Shown here: positions 1-12,500 of the stretch, in pieces
Position numbering within the stretch: position 1 is the stretch's first letter
How the letters are laid out: each line of letters starts with the position of its first letter
Assembly: GCA_030248065.1 (NCBI GenBank)
Contig: JASAMV010000646.1
Span: 24,423 to 88,422, forward strand
Origin: Rhynchonema sp. JSB1_4
Taxonomy: Eukaryota > Nematoda > Chromadorea > Monhysterida > Xyalidae
Direction of reading: 5' to 3'
Length of the DNA stretch: 64,000 bases
The notes under the pieces: model-generated
The model's input: the letters and a program-made list of their open reading frames with translations, nothing else
Databases searched by the model: none
Told to the model about the DNA's origin: nothing
Made by a program: the position numbers and the translations under genes

Positions 1-430
1 TTGGAGATCACCTCGGATAGGGTGCGTTTGGGATTAAAATTGATTTCATATGTAGTTATTTCAAGTCATGGTCAGGGTTTTGGAATAAGCCATCAGGTTT
101 GTAACATTATACAATCACATCTAACGACGATTTTCGCCCGTCTCTGCGAAAGATCTGAACCACCGCAACCTAAACCATGCATGCAATTCATATTTTGCGC
201 GTCTTGAGTTCATACCGCAATTTCGCATTTTGACTATTAACACCGTCCCGAAAACGTTATAGTTAGTCTCATCTTTCAGGCTGAATTATCGGATTCTGAA
301 AATTCTGCCATGTCATCAACAGAAAATGTCACAACCCGACCTCATTAAGTGCGTTTCTATTACCTACGCATTTAGAGTCCTGAAACATCAACCGATCCAG
401 TGTTTCCAACGCGTGCATATTTTACTGCAG
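1..430 (+). other. Intronic sequence before the first visible RyR exon
   Basis: No coding similarity is visible. The first recognisable RyR codons start at 431 after the acceptor TTTACTGCAG. RyR residues 1-56 (the segment preceding NVPPD in the family) are not encoded here, so this is the end of an intron whose donor is outside the window. It contains one reverse copy of the intronic word (TGAAACATCA, 381-390), 40 bases before the acceptor. Confidence 0.8.
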
Positions 431-3400
431 AACGTCCCACCCGACATGTCCATCTGCATGTTCTTCATCAACCAAGCCCTGTCCGTACGTGCGCTCACCG
501 AAATGTTGAAAAAGGAGAACTCTGGCCAGGTGAAGGTATAACAAGGACAAGTTTGCCAGCTGGCTAAGGACATTTTTATGTGATTTTGCCGTAAAGATAT
601 CTGCTTTTGTGGTCAAAAGTCGCACCTTGACACGTTTCAGGAAACTGTCATCCGACTTTTGATCACAACACGATCACCCTGCTCTTGAATAAAATCTGCC
701 AATCAAACATAGAATTGCATAACTAAAAAAATTAAAAAAAACAAGACAAAAGACGAAAAACATGAAACGTCAGTGCGCTAGATAAAGTCTAACAGATTGT
801 GCCTGATCCCAGAAGGACGGCAGCGGTGGCGGAGGTGGCGGAGCGAACAAAACGTTGCTGTATGGTCACGCGATTCAGCTGTTGCACTGCCAGAGCTTGA
901 TGGTTGGTCGTATTGCTGATCTTTTTGGGTAATATAGTTTTGTCGTAAAATCATGACGAGTTGTCAATCTTCTCAAATCAAGCAATAATACATGAGCCCC
1001 AAATGAGCGCGAAGAAATAATACGATTTGACGAAAAGATTTTACGCCATGATTTAACGACGTTACTATAAGCCTTCTTTTTTACACGCGGACTCCGATAA
1101 AGTGGAGGCGCACATACTGTATGTATATGTACAGTATGTATGCAGCTTTCAGCCTAAAGGCCAAATCCTAAAAGTTTTTTTACCTGTATAGCGCACGTTT
1201 GAAAATTGTTTTTATCTGCTGGTGCTTGTTTAGAATTTGGCGATTCTAAGCCAAATATCATATGCAAAACATGCGACCATGAGCGCGGGGCGCGAAATTT
1301 TGAATTTGCACGCGCGCCTATGCCAAATTTCATCCGCCGCGCGAACCGCCCGATTCCTTATCTTTGAAGCGCATTAGAGTGAGATACACATGCGTCTAAG
1401 CGATCTTTTTTCATTCTTCTCTGCGAAAAAATGGTGGCCGTCTTTCAGGGGCCACTTTTGATCAAAGGGGGCTAAGACCCCTCGTTGGCCCTCCTTTATC
1501 CGCTCTGCTGTTTCGATACTGCAAGGTGGTTTGCCCTAAGTGAAGTTGGTTTATCAATCTTTGATCAGTGTTGCCCAGTGTGAAAAGTAGTCACGCGCAA
1601 GTTGTCGAACAACTTACCAATTACAGCGCATCTAATAAAGCGTACAGGAATTGAGTTTGACCAATGACTTCGCATTGTATCTTTTCAGTACCTCACATCT
1701 CTATCCACGTGCTCAACATCCGACAAATTGGCCTTTGATGTCGGTCTACAGGAACATGTTAAAGGTACAGATTGGTGCATGGGGTTCCAGATTCTTCGTT
1801 TTGAATTTTTTCTCTTCGAAATTCAGTAGTTTATGACAAAATATTGTCTTCAATTGTATATGTAAACAGTAACATTCTCTGTATTTTATGAGCTGGTGGA
1901 AAATTTCGGTGGGTCGATTTTGTTTTTTAAACATAAAAGTGCACATTTACAGCCGGCAAAAGCACGGGTGCGTAAGTTTATGAAGCGGCACTGCCACATC
2001 CATCGTGACACAAAACACTTTACCTGTTTTATTTGTTATCCACGTTGTGAATTCCGCAATAAGTATGCCCCATCACTCAGAGGTCGATTATACAGTGATC
2101 CCTATTTGAAAATAAACACAGAATTGCGTGCGTGAATATACACACAAATAATAATAAAATAATAATAATAAAATAATCCCACATATACCCGCACGTGTTT
2201 GTGCCCGACGTGCGTGTCACATGAAACATCAGCCAATAAACCACGCAGGTGAATCGTGCTGGTGGACCGTGCAGCCGGCCTCCAAACAACGCAGTGAGGG
2301 TGAGAAGGTCAGGGTGGGCGATGACGTCATCCTTGTCAGTGTTGCTACCGAGCGATATTTGGTACGTTCGCGTGATGTTTCAATTTTGTGACTTTTAGCG
2401 CTGAGGTGATTCGATTTGCGCATAAGTTGCGTCCATGGGTCTCATATTTCGCCTACTTTTCGCTGATGATTGGGCAAGTAAGCCCGGGTCACCACTGATC
2501 ATAACATGATGAATTTATGAAATCAGCCACACCAGCCAGCCTTGTTAACACGTGTGCACTTCTTGGCAAACCACACCTGTTCGCACGTGCCCTGCACAGC
2601 TGATGTTTCACAGACTGTGAACGTGTGCGATCAATTATTCGACTCAAGGAAAAACTGCGGCCTGAAGCAAGGGTGTAAGGAGCAACATTTTCTAACTTGT
2701 ATTCCCCAATACATGAACCTATATATCTTCTGCAGCACGTGATGGTGCAAGGCAAAACGGCCACCGTCGTCGCTTCTTTCCATCAAACGCTCTGGAATTG
2801 CAACCCAGTCAGTTCGGGCAGCGTTCGGGCACGATGTCTCGGTTGGTGTGACTTCTTTTATCGTTGATTTTTTTAACCGTTTCAGCAGCAATATTTGATC
2901 TCTTTTTTCTTAAGCTGAAAGTCGGTTTCAGTTTTGGTGATCAGTCTTGGTGTGGGAACTGGCCATATCATTCAGTCACATTAACCAGTTAGGCGTTGCT
3001 GAAAGATGGGATCGGACGAAACATCACTAATTTGAAAATCGGTTATGACTTTTCGATGACAAAGCACTGACCGCGTTAAAAACACAAGAACAACTTTCAA
3101 AACCGTCATTCTGAGTCGCCTTGCTGTTTCAGGTTTCGTCTACGGCAGTGACGTTGTGCGTCTGTACCACGGCACGGATGAGTGTTTGACCATACCGGAG
3201 AATTGGAGTGACCATCCACAGCATAAGTATGCATATGTTTTTTTTCGTGAGAAGTTTGCCTGAAAAAACCTGGGAAAGTTCCAATGAAACGGCGAAAGCG
3301 AAACACCTCGAGTTAACTTTGGCACCACGGGGTAAAAAATAAAGATAGACGGACAATTTATTTTAAAATTTCTTGCTGACATTTTGGCGAAATTGCGTTT

Positions 3401-6400
3401 ATCAAGTACAAGCCATAAACAAAAAACGAAACTGCTAATATTGGTCGCACAATGACTACATAAGAATTCATCCAAAAATTTTCCTGAATGGTAAGGGCGA
3501 ACTGAGGTTAAAACCGGAATCCGGAAACCGGAAATAATTTGCATACAAAAATACAAAACATTTCCGGACTCCGGAAATATTTCCGGAAAACGCAGAAATT
3601 TACATGAAAAAATAATGCGTTTTCCGGAAATATTTCCGGATTCAACCTTAGTCCGCCCTTAGGCACGTCTCGCTGCAGATCACAAGCGTTCTATTTATAT
3701 TTTTTCCAAAACATTTCTGCCGATATCACGCTCACTGTGTTCAAGCGGCGAACAACATCTATGTAAAATTACATGCAACACATTGATAACTTCAGCTCAA
3801 AACATTACCCCAAAAAAATCTTTTTCCTGCGAAGGTGTCCATACTTTAGCAAAGGCAGCCGCAGCGGAGCAGCCACAAACACACGTATAGCCTGTTGTAG
3901 CAAGCTGATATACACAACACACAGACACACACAGCCAGGCAGGCAGGCAGGCAGCCACACACACACACACATGCACACACAGTGAAATGTGTGCGTAGGT
4001 TTATAAACAACGTTAACGCGGCGCTTTGAATAGTCCCCTTGGCGCAGTGGATAGCGCGTTGGACTTCTAATCCAAAGGCCGCGGGTTCGACTCCCGCAGG
4101 GGATGATTGTTTTGTTGCAAGTTATGCGCTATAATAATGCGAAACGTTTACACGCATTTGAGGACACCGTTTGATTTTGGTTCAATGTCAAAACTTAAAA
4201 ACCGAACTTTTTTCATGTCAATAAGTTTTTGATTGTGCTGCATGATCCTTGGGTCTGCGAACGACTCACAAAAAGTCCAGCTCATGAAGAGAAAAGAAGC
4301 GAAAATTGGAAAAGTGCAGGGTAGAGATAGTTTTCTTTGCGAAAAGTTTTTTTCAAATCAGAATGTTGTGCGCCAATGGTGAATCTTGCAAAATGACAAA
4401 ACTTGCACCCAACCTCGTCAGTCACACACACTTTTACAGCACCGTCATTTACGAGTCAGGCAACGCGGTGACGCAGGCACGGTCACTGTGGCGAATTGAG
4501 CTGGTGCGCGCCAAATGGACAGGTACGGTACGGGAACTGCTGTTTTTGTGGCATAATAAGGGCGGTTTACTCCAGGCTCGGCAATTGTTTACTCTACTCA
4601 AAATGTCCATAGTAGATAGGAGCTTAATCGGAGGGGATGGGGGAGAGTACAGTATGTGGCAGTCTCCTGTGCCACGATTTCTTTCGTCGTTTTATATAAA
4701 CAACATTAACACGGGTCAAGTTGGTGGCATTTTTGCAAATGTTCGATTTATATGTATTGTATAGTTTATTCAAGCTATTTGTGTGATGTGATCAAGACAG
4801 ATCGCCAATATCCAAGCTCAGTGTATTAGCGAACATAAACGTAAACATAAACATGATGCGTAAACATAAACATAAACATCCAGGTGCACTGGTCGGTTGG
4901 GAGCAGGCGTTCCGATTTCGTCACATGACCAGCGGTCGGTATTTGGGTTTGACCAGCGAGAATCAAGTGTGCCTTCTGGCCAGAGACAAGTCCGAATTCG
5001 AATTCACTGCGTGGATTATGCTCAAGGATAAGGTTCGCTCGCACCTCGCACGCATCCTTGGCACTGTTTTGAAAGAATTTTTCATCTCGAAGAGCACTTT
5101 TTTATTATCGGCCGTATCTGATTAATTTAAGTCAACCCCAGAACATTGGTTTACAGTGTGGACTGTTCGCTGTATGGCATAATGGGAAACGTTGGGTTGG
5201 CGACCAAACTGTCATTCACCAGTCACCACACACAAGTTCACTAAACAAAAGGATATCGATCTATAAACTTTCAATTCCCAAAAAAACATCAACCAACTTT
5301 GCGAAGTTGACGTTTGTCGAAACCAGAAAGAAACATGCATACACGACCAGCTAACATAGCAATGTTGAACAAAAAAATTGACCAAATGAACAAAACTTTC
5401 TGTCCAGGACACCAAATTGCAAGCTCTCGAGGAAAAAGAAGAGGAGGGCATGGGCGTGCCGGCACTGAAATTCGGCGAAACCATGGTCTTCATGCAACAC
5501 TTAAACTCGGGACTCTGGCTGTCATATGAGGTCAGCGAAACTTCAGTTTGCACTTTTTTCGACTGAAAACACAAAAACAAAAACGTACGTCACCCTTCAG
5601 ACAACGGAAGTGACCAAAAAGGGCGTGAAAGTGGAAGAAAAGAAGGCGATAGCGCTCGAGGAGGGTCACATGGACGATTGTTTCACGTACTACATGGCAC
5701 TGGAGGAAGAGGCGAAATCAGCGCGAGTCATCAAGAAATGCTCGGCCGTACTCAATAAGTTCTTGAAGTGCGTATATTTTGCAATTTTTCTGGTTGATTC
5801 ATTTCTAACTATGTACATGCATAGGTACATAAAGTACTTTGTGCACAACAGACATTGGTTTGTGACGACGGGCAAACTAAAAGGTGGGATTGTATATCTT
5901 GATTCGTCTTCACATGGAATGAGATAAAGTGTTTCGTGACCGTTCGTAGGCCTATCAGCACGAATTCCGCATAGGCCGTAGGTTTTGGCTTGAAGAATCC
6001 ATCAGGTACCAATTCTCCAAAACCCCATGTGCATATGGTTTCGTGGGTCGGAATTTCCTTAAGAATGCAGATGAAACAATCAACTCGGTATTGTGGCGGT
6101 GCAGCAAGTCATCGTCAGCGCGGATTGAATGAAGCCGCCGACACGGTGTGCTGTATTAGGATTTGTGGCTTGTAACTTGCATGCTTGCTGCAAGAATAAA
6201 ATGATGACGAATGATGATTGTGATCTCTGTGCCCCTAAAGGCCACTTTATACTCTGTCTCGTGGCGATACACGCAACATTTTCTCGCAACATGATTGGCT
6301 GTTGCGCGCGCATGAGCCAATCAGCGCGCGATAAAATGTTGCGTGTATCGCAACTAGACAAAGTATAAAGTGGCCTTAAGAGATGGGTGATTTCGTACTT

Positions 6401-6551
6401 TGTGTCAAACATCGCCCGCATTCCAGAGGCATCGACGGTCTGCAATCCGAAGGCAACGAGGCGCCAGCATGGAAGAAAGTTGACCTGAGCGAAGTGCTGA
6501 AATTGATGGAGGATTTGATTGCGTATTTCGCACAACCAGCTGAGGATATGG
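431..6551 (+). CDS. RyR: RyR exons 1-11: N-terminal beta-trefoil and MIR region
   Basis: Exons: 431-529 (or 535), 813-902, 1689-1764, 2249-2361, 2736-2841, 3133-3226, 4440-4522, 4884-5032, 5408-5530, 5601-5767, 6427-6551. They encode the cytoplasmic N-terminal beta-trefoils (Ins145_P3_rec and MIR type), which in tetrameric RyR form the ring around the fourfold axis and transmit gating. Diagnostic stretches are [89 protein letters not shown] and EEGHMDDC. Exon 1 corresponds to the vertebrate exon beginning at the same NVPPD residues. A Gly-rich insertion ([10 protein letters not shown]) opens exon 2. The donor of exon 1 is ambiguous by six bases in frame (CAG|gtgaag or AAG|gtataa). Confidence 0.93.
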
Positions 6552-9500
6552 GTGAGGCAAAGGGGTGATTTTGTGATACATTATTTGACGAAGCGACCGT
6601 ATTGCTGTTGAAGGACCAGACGGGAAGCTTCCCATCATAAAAATCCGGCCATCTTGAATGATTTTGTGAGGACACCTGGCATTGACCTGTCACACTTTTC
6701 CACTATCGTTTTCGAATACAGCTCCTGTGGGACTTAAGACAAAGACCTCAGGCAGGCACAACACCAACCAAACTCAGACAAAATGAGCTAAGGGCGGACT
6801 TAGGTTGAACACGGAACACGGAACACGGAAATATTTCCGTGTTCCGTGTTCCGTGATAAAATTGTTAAAATCACGGAACACGGAAATATTTCCGTGCACG
6901 GAAATATTTCCGTGTTCCGTGATAACTTTGAAAATCACGGAACACGGAAATATTTCCGTGTTCCGTGATTTTCAAAATTATCACGGAACACGGAACACGG
7001 AAATATTTCCGTGTTCCGTGATTTTCAAAATTTTGTCACGGAACACGGAACACGGAAATATTTCCGTGCACGGAAATATTTCCGTGACACGGAAATCCAT
7101 GAAACTGGTTTGTATGTAAATTATTTCCGTGTTCCGTGTTCCGTGTTCAACCTAAGTCCGCCCTAAGGCACCCAAGATCATTCCCTTTCTCACTCAGGGT
7201 TCGAGCCACGACAAATCTGGCTTCGCGCCCTTCGCCAGCGTCAGGATCTGTTCCAGGAGGAGGGTGTGCTCAACATGGTACTGGACACAATCGATCGATT
7301 CTCTGCAATGGAGGCGTTGGCCGACTTTGCCGGAATTATTGGTTGGTTTGTTTGTTCGGGACATTTTCGCACTGAAGAGCAGATCGCTGGTGCTGAAGCG
7401 CGCTCTAGAATTTGGTCATTGTATCACGTTCTGCTTTGGATTCTTTGACAACAACATATCCATGGGGGAAGAATTTCTCAAACGTTGCGTGATCCGCTCA
7501 GCGTTGCTTGTGCTTTCATCTACTGATATAACGGAATCAACATTGTTCTGAAGAACGTGATCAGACTTCAAATCGATCGGATATCATCAATTGGGACACT
7601 GAAGAGTCTTCCTATCATGCCCATTGGTTCACTACGATGTCTTTTGGCGCTCACGTGTCGAACGTGCATTATGTACCAAGCACGTCACACACAAGACAAT
7701 GACCAAAGAAAGAACATAGGATGACAAACAAAACCTTAAATTGGTCTAATGTCTAATGTCCAGGCGAGTCGCACAAAGCCTGGGAGCAGATTTCGACGTA
7801 TCTGTACCTTCTGGTGGCCGCAATGATCAAAGGCAACCACTCCAATTGTGCACAGTTCGCCAGCGCCCAGCGTCTGGACTGGTTGTTCGGTCGATTAAGC
7901 AATCCTCAGTCTGCTGAAGGTCAGTGATGTTTCATTGGCATTGTGCAGGGATTCGGGCTCGGACAACCGGGGGGGGAGGACCTTGGATGTCAGGGTAGGG
8001 TCTGACTTGCGATAGCGAAAAGCAGTTGAAATTGTGCCGGCCAGCAACTACTGAACACCGAATTGCAGGCATTCTGTACATACCTTCTATTTACGAAACA
8101 TCACGCATACACCCACTGGCTGTTCACACACAGGTATCCTCGACGTGTTGTACTGTGTGTTGACCGAGTCACCAGAGGCGTTGAACATGATTGGTGAAGG
8201 ACACATCAGATCCGTCATCGGGCTGCTGGAAAAAGTGGGCCGTGATCCAAAGGTGACTGAAAGTTGCTTCTAAAAATGCAATACTTTGTTTCACTTCATG
8301 GATTAAAGTAGTCGGATAGGACACATTTTTTGACTAGCGAGCGTAAGCAGTTGTGCACGCACGCATACCCTTGTCGTGCTTGCCTTCAAATTTGGCAAAA
8401 AAATTTAAAGATAGCCTTGTGCATTGTGTACTAGGCTAATACTATTGTTGTCAACCCGCAATTGTCTGTGATTCGTGCACACGCAGTTGGCTCGGTGTCT
8501 TCTAAGCGGGACAACAAGAGCAGCCCTAAATCGGCGCGAGAGAAATGAACACAGTGTTGCTTTTACACACTTGGATAGCCCGACAGCTGCATTGACGTCA
8601 ACAGACATTCTGCTCCGGTTGCTCGAAACACACAGGCCGTTGCGTTGACTGCATTACTCTAAGCCCAAACGCATTTCAGGTTCTGGACGTGCTGTCTTCC
8701 CTTTGCGAGGGTAATGGTGTCGCAGTGCGCAGCAGTCAAAACACCATCAGCAACTATCTACTGCCGGGACGGGACTTGTTACTGCAAACCGCGTTGGTTG
8801 ACCACGTTGACAGGTGGGCATGAGGGCACAAGTGGAAATATTTCCATTTCCACATATAAAACATCAGCCATTGCGATGTTTGATAATATTCTTGGTTGAT
8901 GTTTCAAAGTGACGTATTTTGGGCGCGCAACGTTCCCAAAAGTTAATAATGTTTCACAAAGGTGGCTAAACTGTCGTCAACTCTGGCAGCCCCAAATGAG
9001 CGCGAGAAATAATACATTGAGCTGACGACAAGATTTGACTCAATATCTGGTTTGACCACCGTACTATTAGCCACAAATGTTTGCAGCGTCATGCCCAACG
9101 TGCTGATCGGGCTGGTGGAAGGCAGTGCGTGGTTCACGCGATGGTACTTCGAAACTGAAGTCGAACATCTTGAACAGGTCAGAATTGCAAAACAATAAAT
9201 TTTCAAAAATTAAAGGAGGTAATAATATCATCATGATGTTTCACAGATGACCGGAAACAAGCCAATGTTGCGCATTGGATGGGGCAATATCATTGGTTTT
9301 GTGCCTTACCCTGGTGCTGGCGATTATTGGGGCTGCACCGGTATTGGCGATGATCTGTTCAGTTATGGATACGATGGCACGAATGTATGGTGTGGTAAGT
9401 GGCTGGATGGCTGATGTTTCACAGTGTTGGGTGTTGGCGGGGCCTGATGATGCCGTGAATGGAACACCCCTTTTGTGGAAAATAATGCGTCACACCTGGC

Positions 9501-12500
9501 AGAATGGCTCATTGTCATTAGATCTATCAGTAATCTCAGCGCGCAATGACACGCTTGTTATAGCCACACATAACGAAACGAATTTCAACGCGGTTTAAAT
9601 GTGAAACAGCATTTGAAAGCGCGGTTGCATTTTCTCGTTCAGCCAAGTCACATCAATGTTCACAAGAAGACCAACTTTGATCACCCGATGTTTCAACAAC
9701 AGTATACATGTATCAATACACGCCCAGAGTTTGAGTGCAGTTCGGTCCGAGTCAACACACACGATCGATTCAGGCCATCGTGCACGGCAAGTCGGCACAA
9801 CGGATCTGCAGAAAGGTGACGTCATCGGATGTGCGCTCGATCTGACCATCCCTGAGATCAGGTTCACTCTTAATGGTCAGCCCGTGAATGCCGCCATTCG
9901 GGACTTCAATGTTGACGGACTGTTCCATCCAGCCATGTCGATGAGCTCGAAGGCCAGGTACCATGGGGGGGGTGTTAAAAATTGTGTTCCACATTAGATA
10001 TCGTATGGCCGAGAAAACCGCTTGTTTCTTCTAACTGGGGGCTGGTAAAGCAGGATCAGACCCAAAATACTTGTGTCAAACTCAGTGGATCGATTCGGGC
10101 TCCGTTATACCCGTTGCAAAGAATCTTACTGCCGATGGGACACTCATTTCGACCAACCATGCAGATTCTGTGCTACTCGCCATTTGGGCACACATACATA
10201 TAACCAGAAACATTTGGCTTAATCAATCAGTAACTTTCAAAAATCTTCACCATACGACACGGCACTATAGCACATTGTAACAGACGCGGACAGGACCGAT
10301 TACTAAGTTTGCTAGCATAGATATAATGCCTACTCTAAGCCTACTTTGCAGCTGTCGTTTCCTACTGGGAGGTAACCACGGCCGTTTGCGATACGGCCCC
10401 CCTGAAGGCTTCTCGGCCATTTACGAGGCGATTCACGGAGAACTGGAGATCGTGCAATGTTTCTCGTTTGGCGATGTCAACAAACAGGTATACATTAGGC
10501 GTGCATGTAGCTCAGTGGTTCGGCTGAATGCTCGGATGGAAGATTGGGAGAGGGTTCGAGACCGGCTCGGGTCTCGGTGATATTCATGTTCACATGTTGA
10601 TGAAAAGCTTGACTTGACTTGTGAACATGAACCCTCTACGTATAACTACATACTACATGGTAGCATGGTAACAATAGGGAGTCTCGGTATTTATATACAT
10701 ATCTGAAAACTTCGCACAACCTTCACAAAAAAATTTGAAACTGAAAACGTCACCTGCAGATCTTCAACGGTCCGGGCACAGCAATCACTCAAGTCAAACC
10801 ATTCGTGCCAACACCGGTCGACATTTCGATGGTGCAGCTGCCAACGCAGGCACAGGAATTGCACGAGAAACTGGCTGAGAACATGCACGAACTCTGGGCA
10901 CAGCACAAGATCGAGGCCGGATGGACCTATGGAGAGGTTGGCGCACATATAAGTTGATCATTTTGCCGTTTCGTGGCGCGATCTAACATCAACGAAAACA
11001 AAAATATTGAGGACAAACAAGCTGTACCGAAAAGGTATTCATTCGCTGACTGATGTGAGCAATTTTTGCGCCGGTCGAACTTAGTGACATATACATACAC
11101 ATACAATTGTATGTGCCAAAAAAACGCTACAACCTACGCACACCACTAGTTTCAATTCTGCGTAATAGCGTCGGGCGGCTGTACGGCAAACTTCGGAATC
11201 TGAAATGCTCTCTGAAAATAGCTGAGGATTCTGGGCAAAAAGAATAAAGGACAACATCATGAACATTATTAGTACGAATGAACACAGCTCAATACTCGAT
11301 GTATTCGACGAACTATAACTAATAAATCATTCAACACAACCGAGTTGCAACACTGTGGTTATCAAGAAAATCAAAGTGTTGAATAGAAAATCGAAAGATT
11401 TTGATGCCACTACCTAGCCGGTCGATGTTTCAGAAACGCAGTGAACGCGGACGTCAACATCCGTGCCTGACTCAGTACGACTACCTGCCCGCCGCCGAAA
11501 AAGCCTACAACGTCAATCAGGCTCTAGACACGTTAAAGTGAGCATAGTTTATCCAATTTTCTTTTATGTGTCTTTTTGAAAATTTTATGCGTCTAATTCG
11601 ATTCTACTTTTAACATGTTTCAGAACGATCCACGCGCTCGGCTATCACATGACGTTGGACAAGCCGCCCTGCCGGATCAGGCCATATCGACTCGGTCAAA
11701 GGTAAGGTATAGGCAGAACCGAGCAACTTGCAGATATCTTGTTTCAACATTAAAAAAATTATGAATCGTTTCGAACCTTCATCCAGCTACCAAATGTCGA
11801 ACGGCTATAAACCGGCGCCGCTCGATACGAGAGACATTGAATTGGATGAGAAAATGATCGAACTCACTGACGTGCTCGCCAAGAACACGCACAACCTGTG
11901 GGCGAAGGAGAAGATATCGAGAGGATGGACTTATGGTAACGTGCCACTTGTATACATGCACACAATACAGGTTTAGGCTCAAGTTCTGCTCGAAGCCTAG
12001 AATCGCCACCACCTGGGCAGGAGAGGGAGATGCCAACCCTGTGTTAAAATTGTTTTTTTCTGTCCATTATTTGCCTTGTCGAAGGATTTTCTGTATCTAG
12101 GACTCGAGATGATTAGTTCTTCGTGACTTGTCAAAATTCGTTCTTCATTGTCTGTGTAAAAAGCATTACCCTAGTCAGGATTTTTATTTTTATAAAGAAG
12201 TTGCGGCACCAAAGAAGGGACCGACTTCTACACTGGAATGTGCATATTCGATTTTGGACTTCAGTCCTGAGCCTGTAGACGTTCTTTGTCAAGATCGTGT
12301 CATTCACGTTCACGCCTAGAAATAAGCCTGAGATTACACCTGATATTTCACCCTGATTCAGGCATCAACGAGGACCCGATGCAACGTCGATCGCCTCATC
12401 TGGTTGAATACGAACAAGTGAGCGACGCGATCAAACAGGCCAATCGCGAATCATCAGCGGAGACAATTCGCACGTTGAACGTCTACGGACTGGTGCTCGA

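Noticed and set aside
2362..2735. Word TGATGTTTCA as a terminal inverted repeat of individual introns
   Set aside because: I found no intron carrying both the forward copy after its donor and the reverse copy before its acceptor, so a simple one-element-per-intron model is not supported in this window.
6805..7119. 104-codon repetitive frame ([13 protein letters not shown] repeats)
   Set aside because: It is a translation of the CACGGAA/TTCCGTG array of a MITE, not a protein.
10501..10575. Functional tRNA at the SINE head
   Set aside because: Boxes A and B are good but the acceptor and anticodon stems do not pair.
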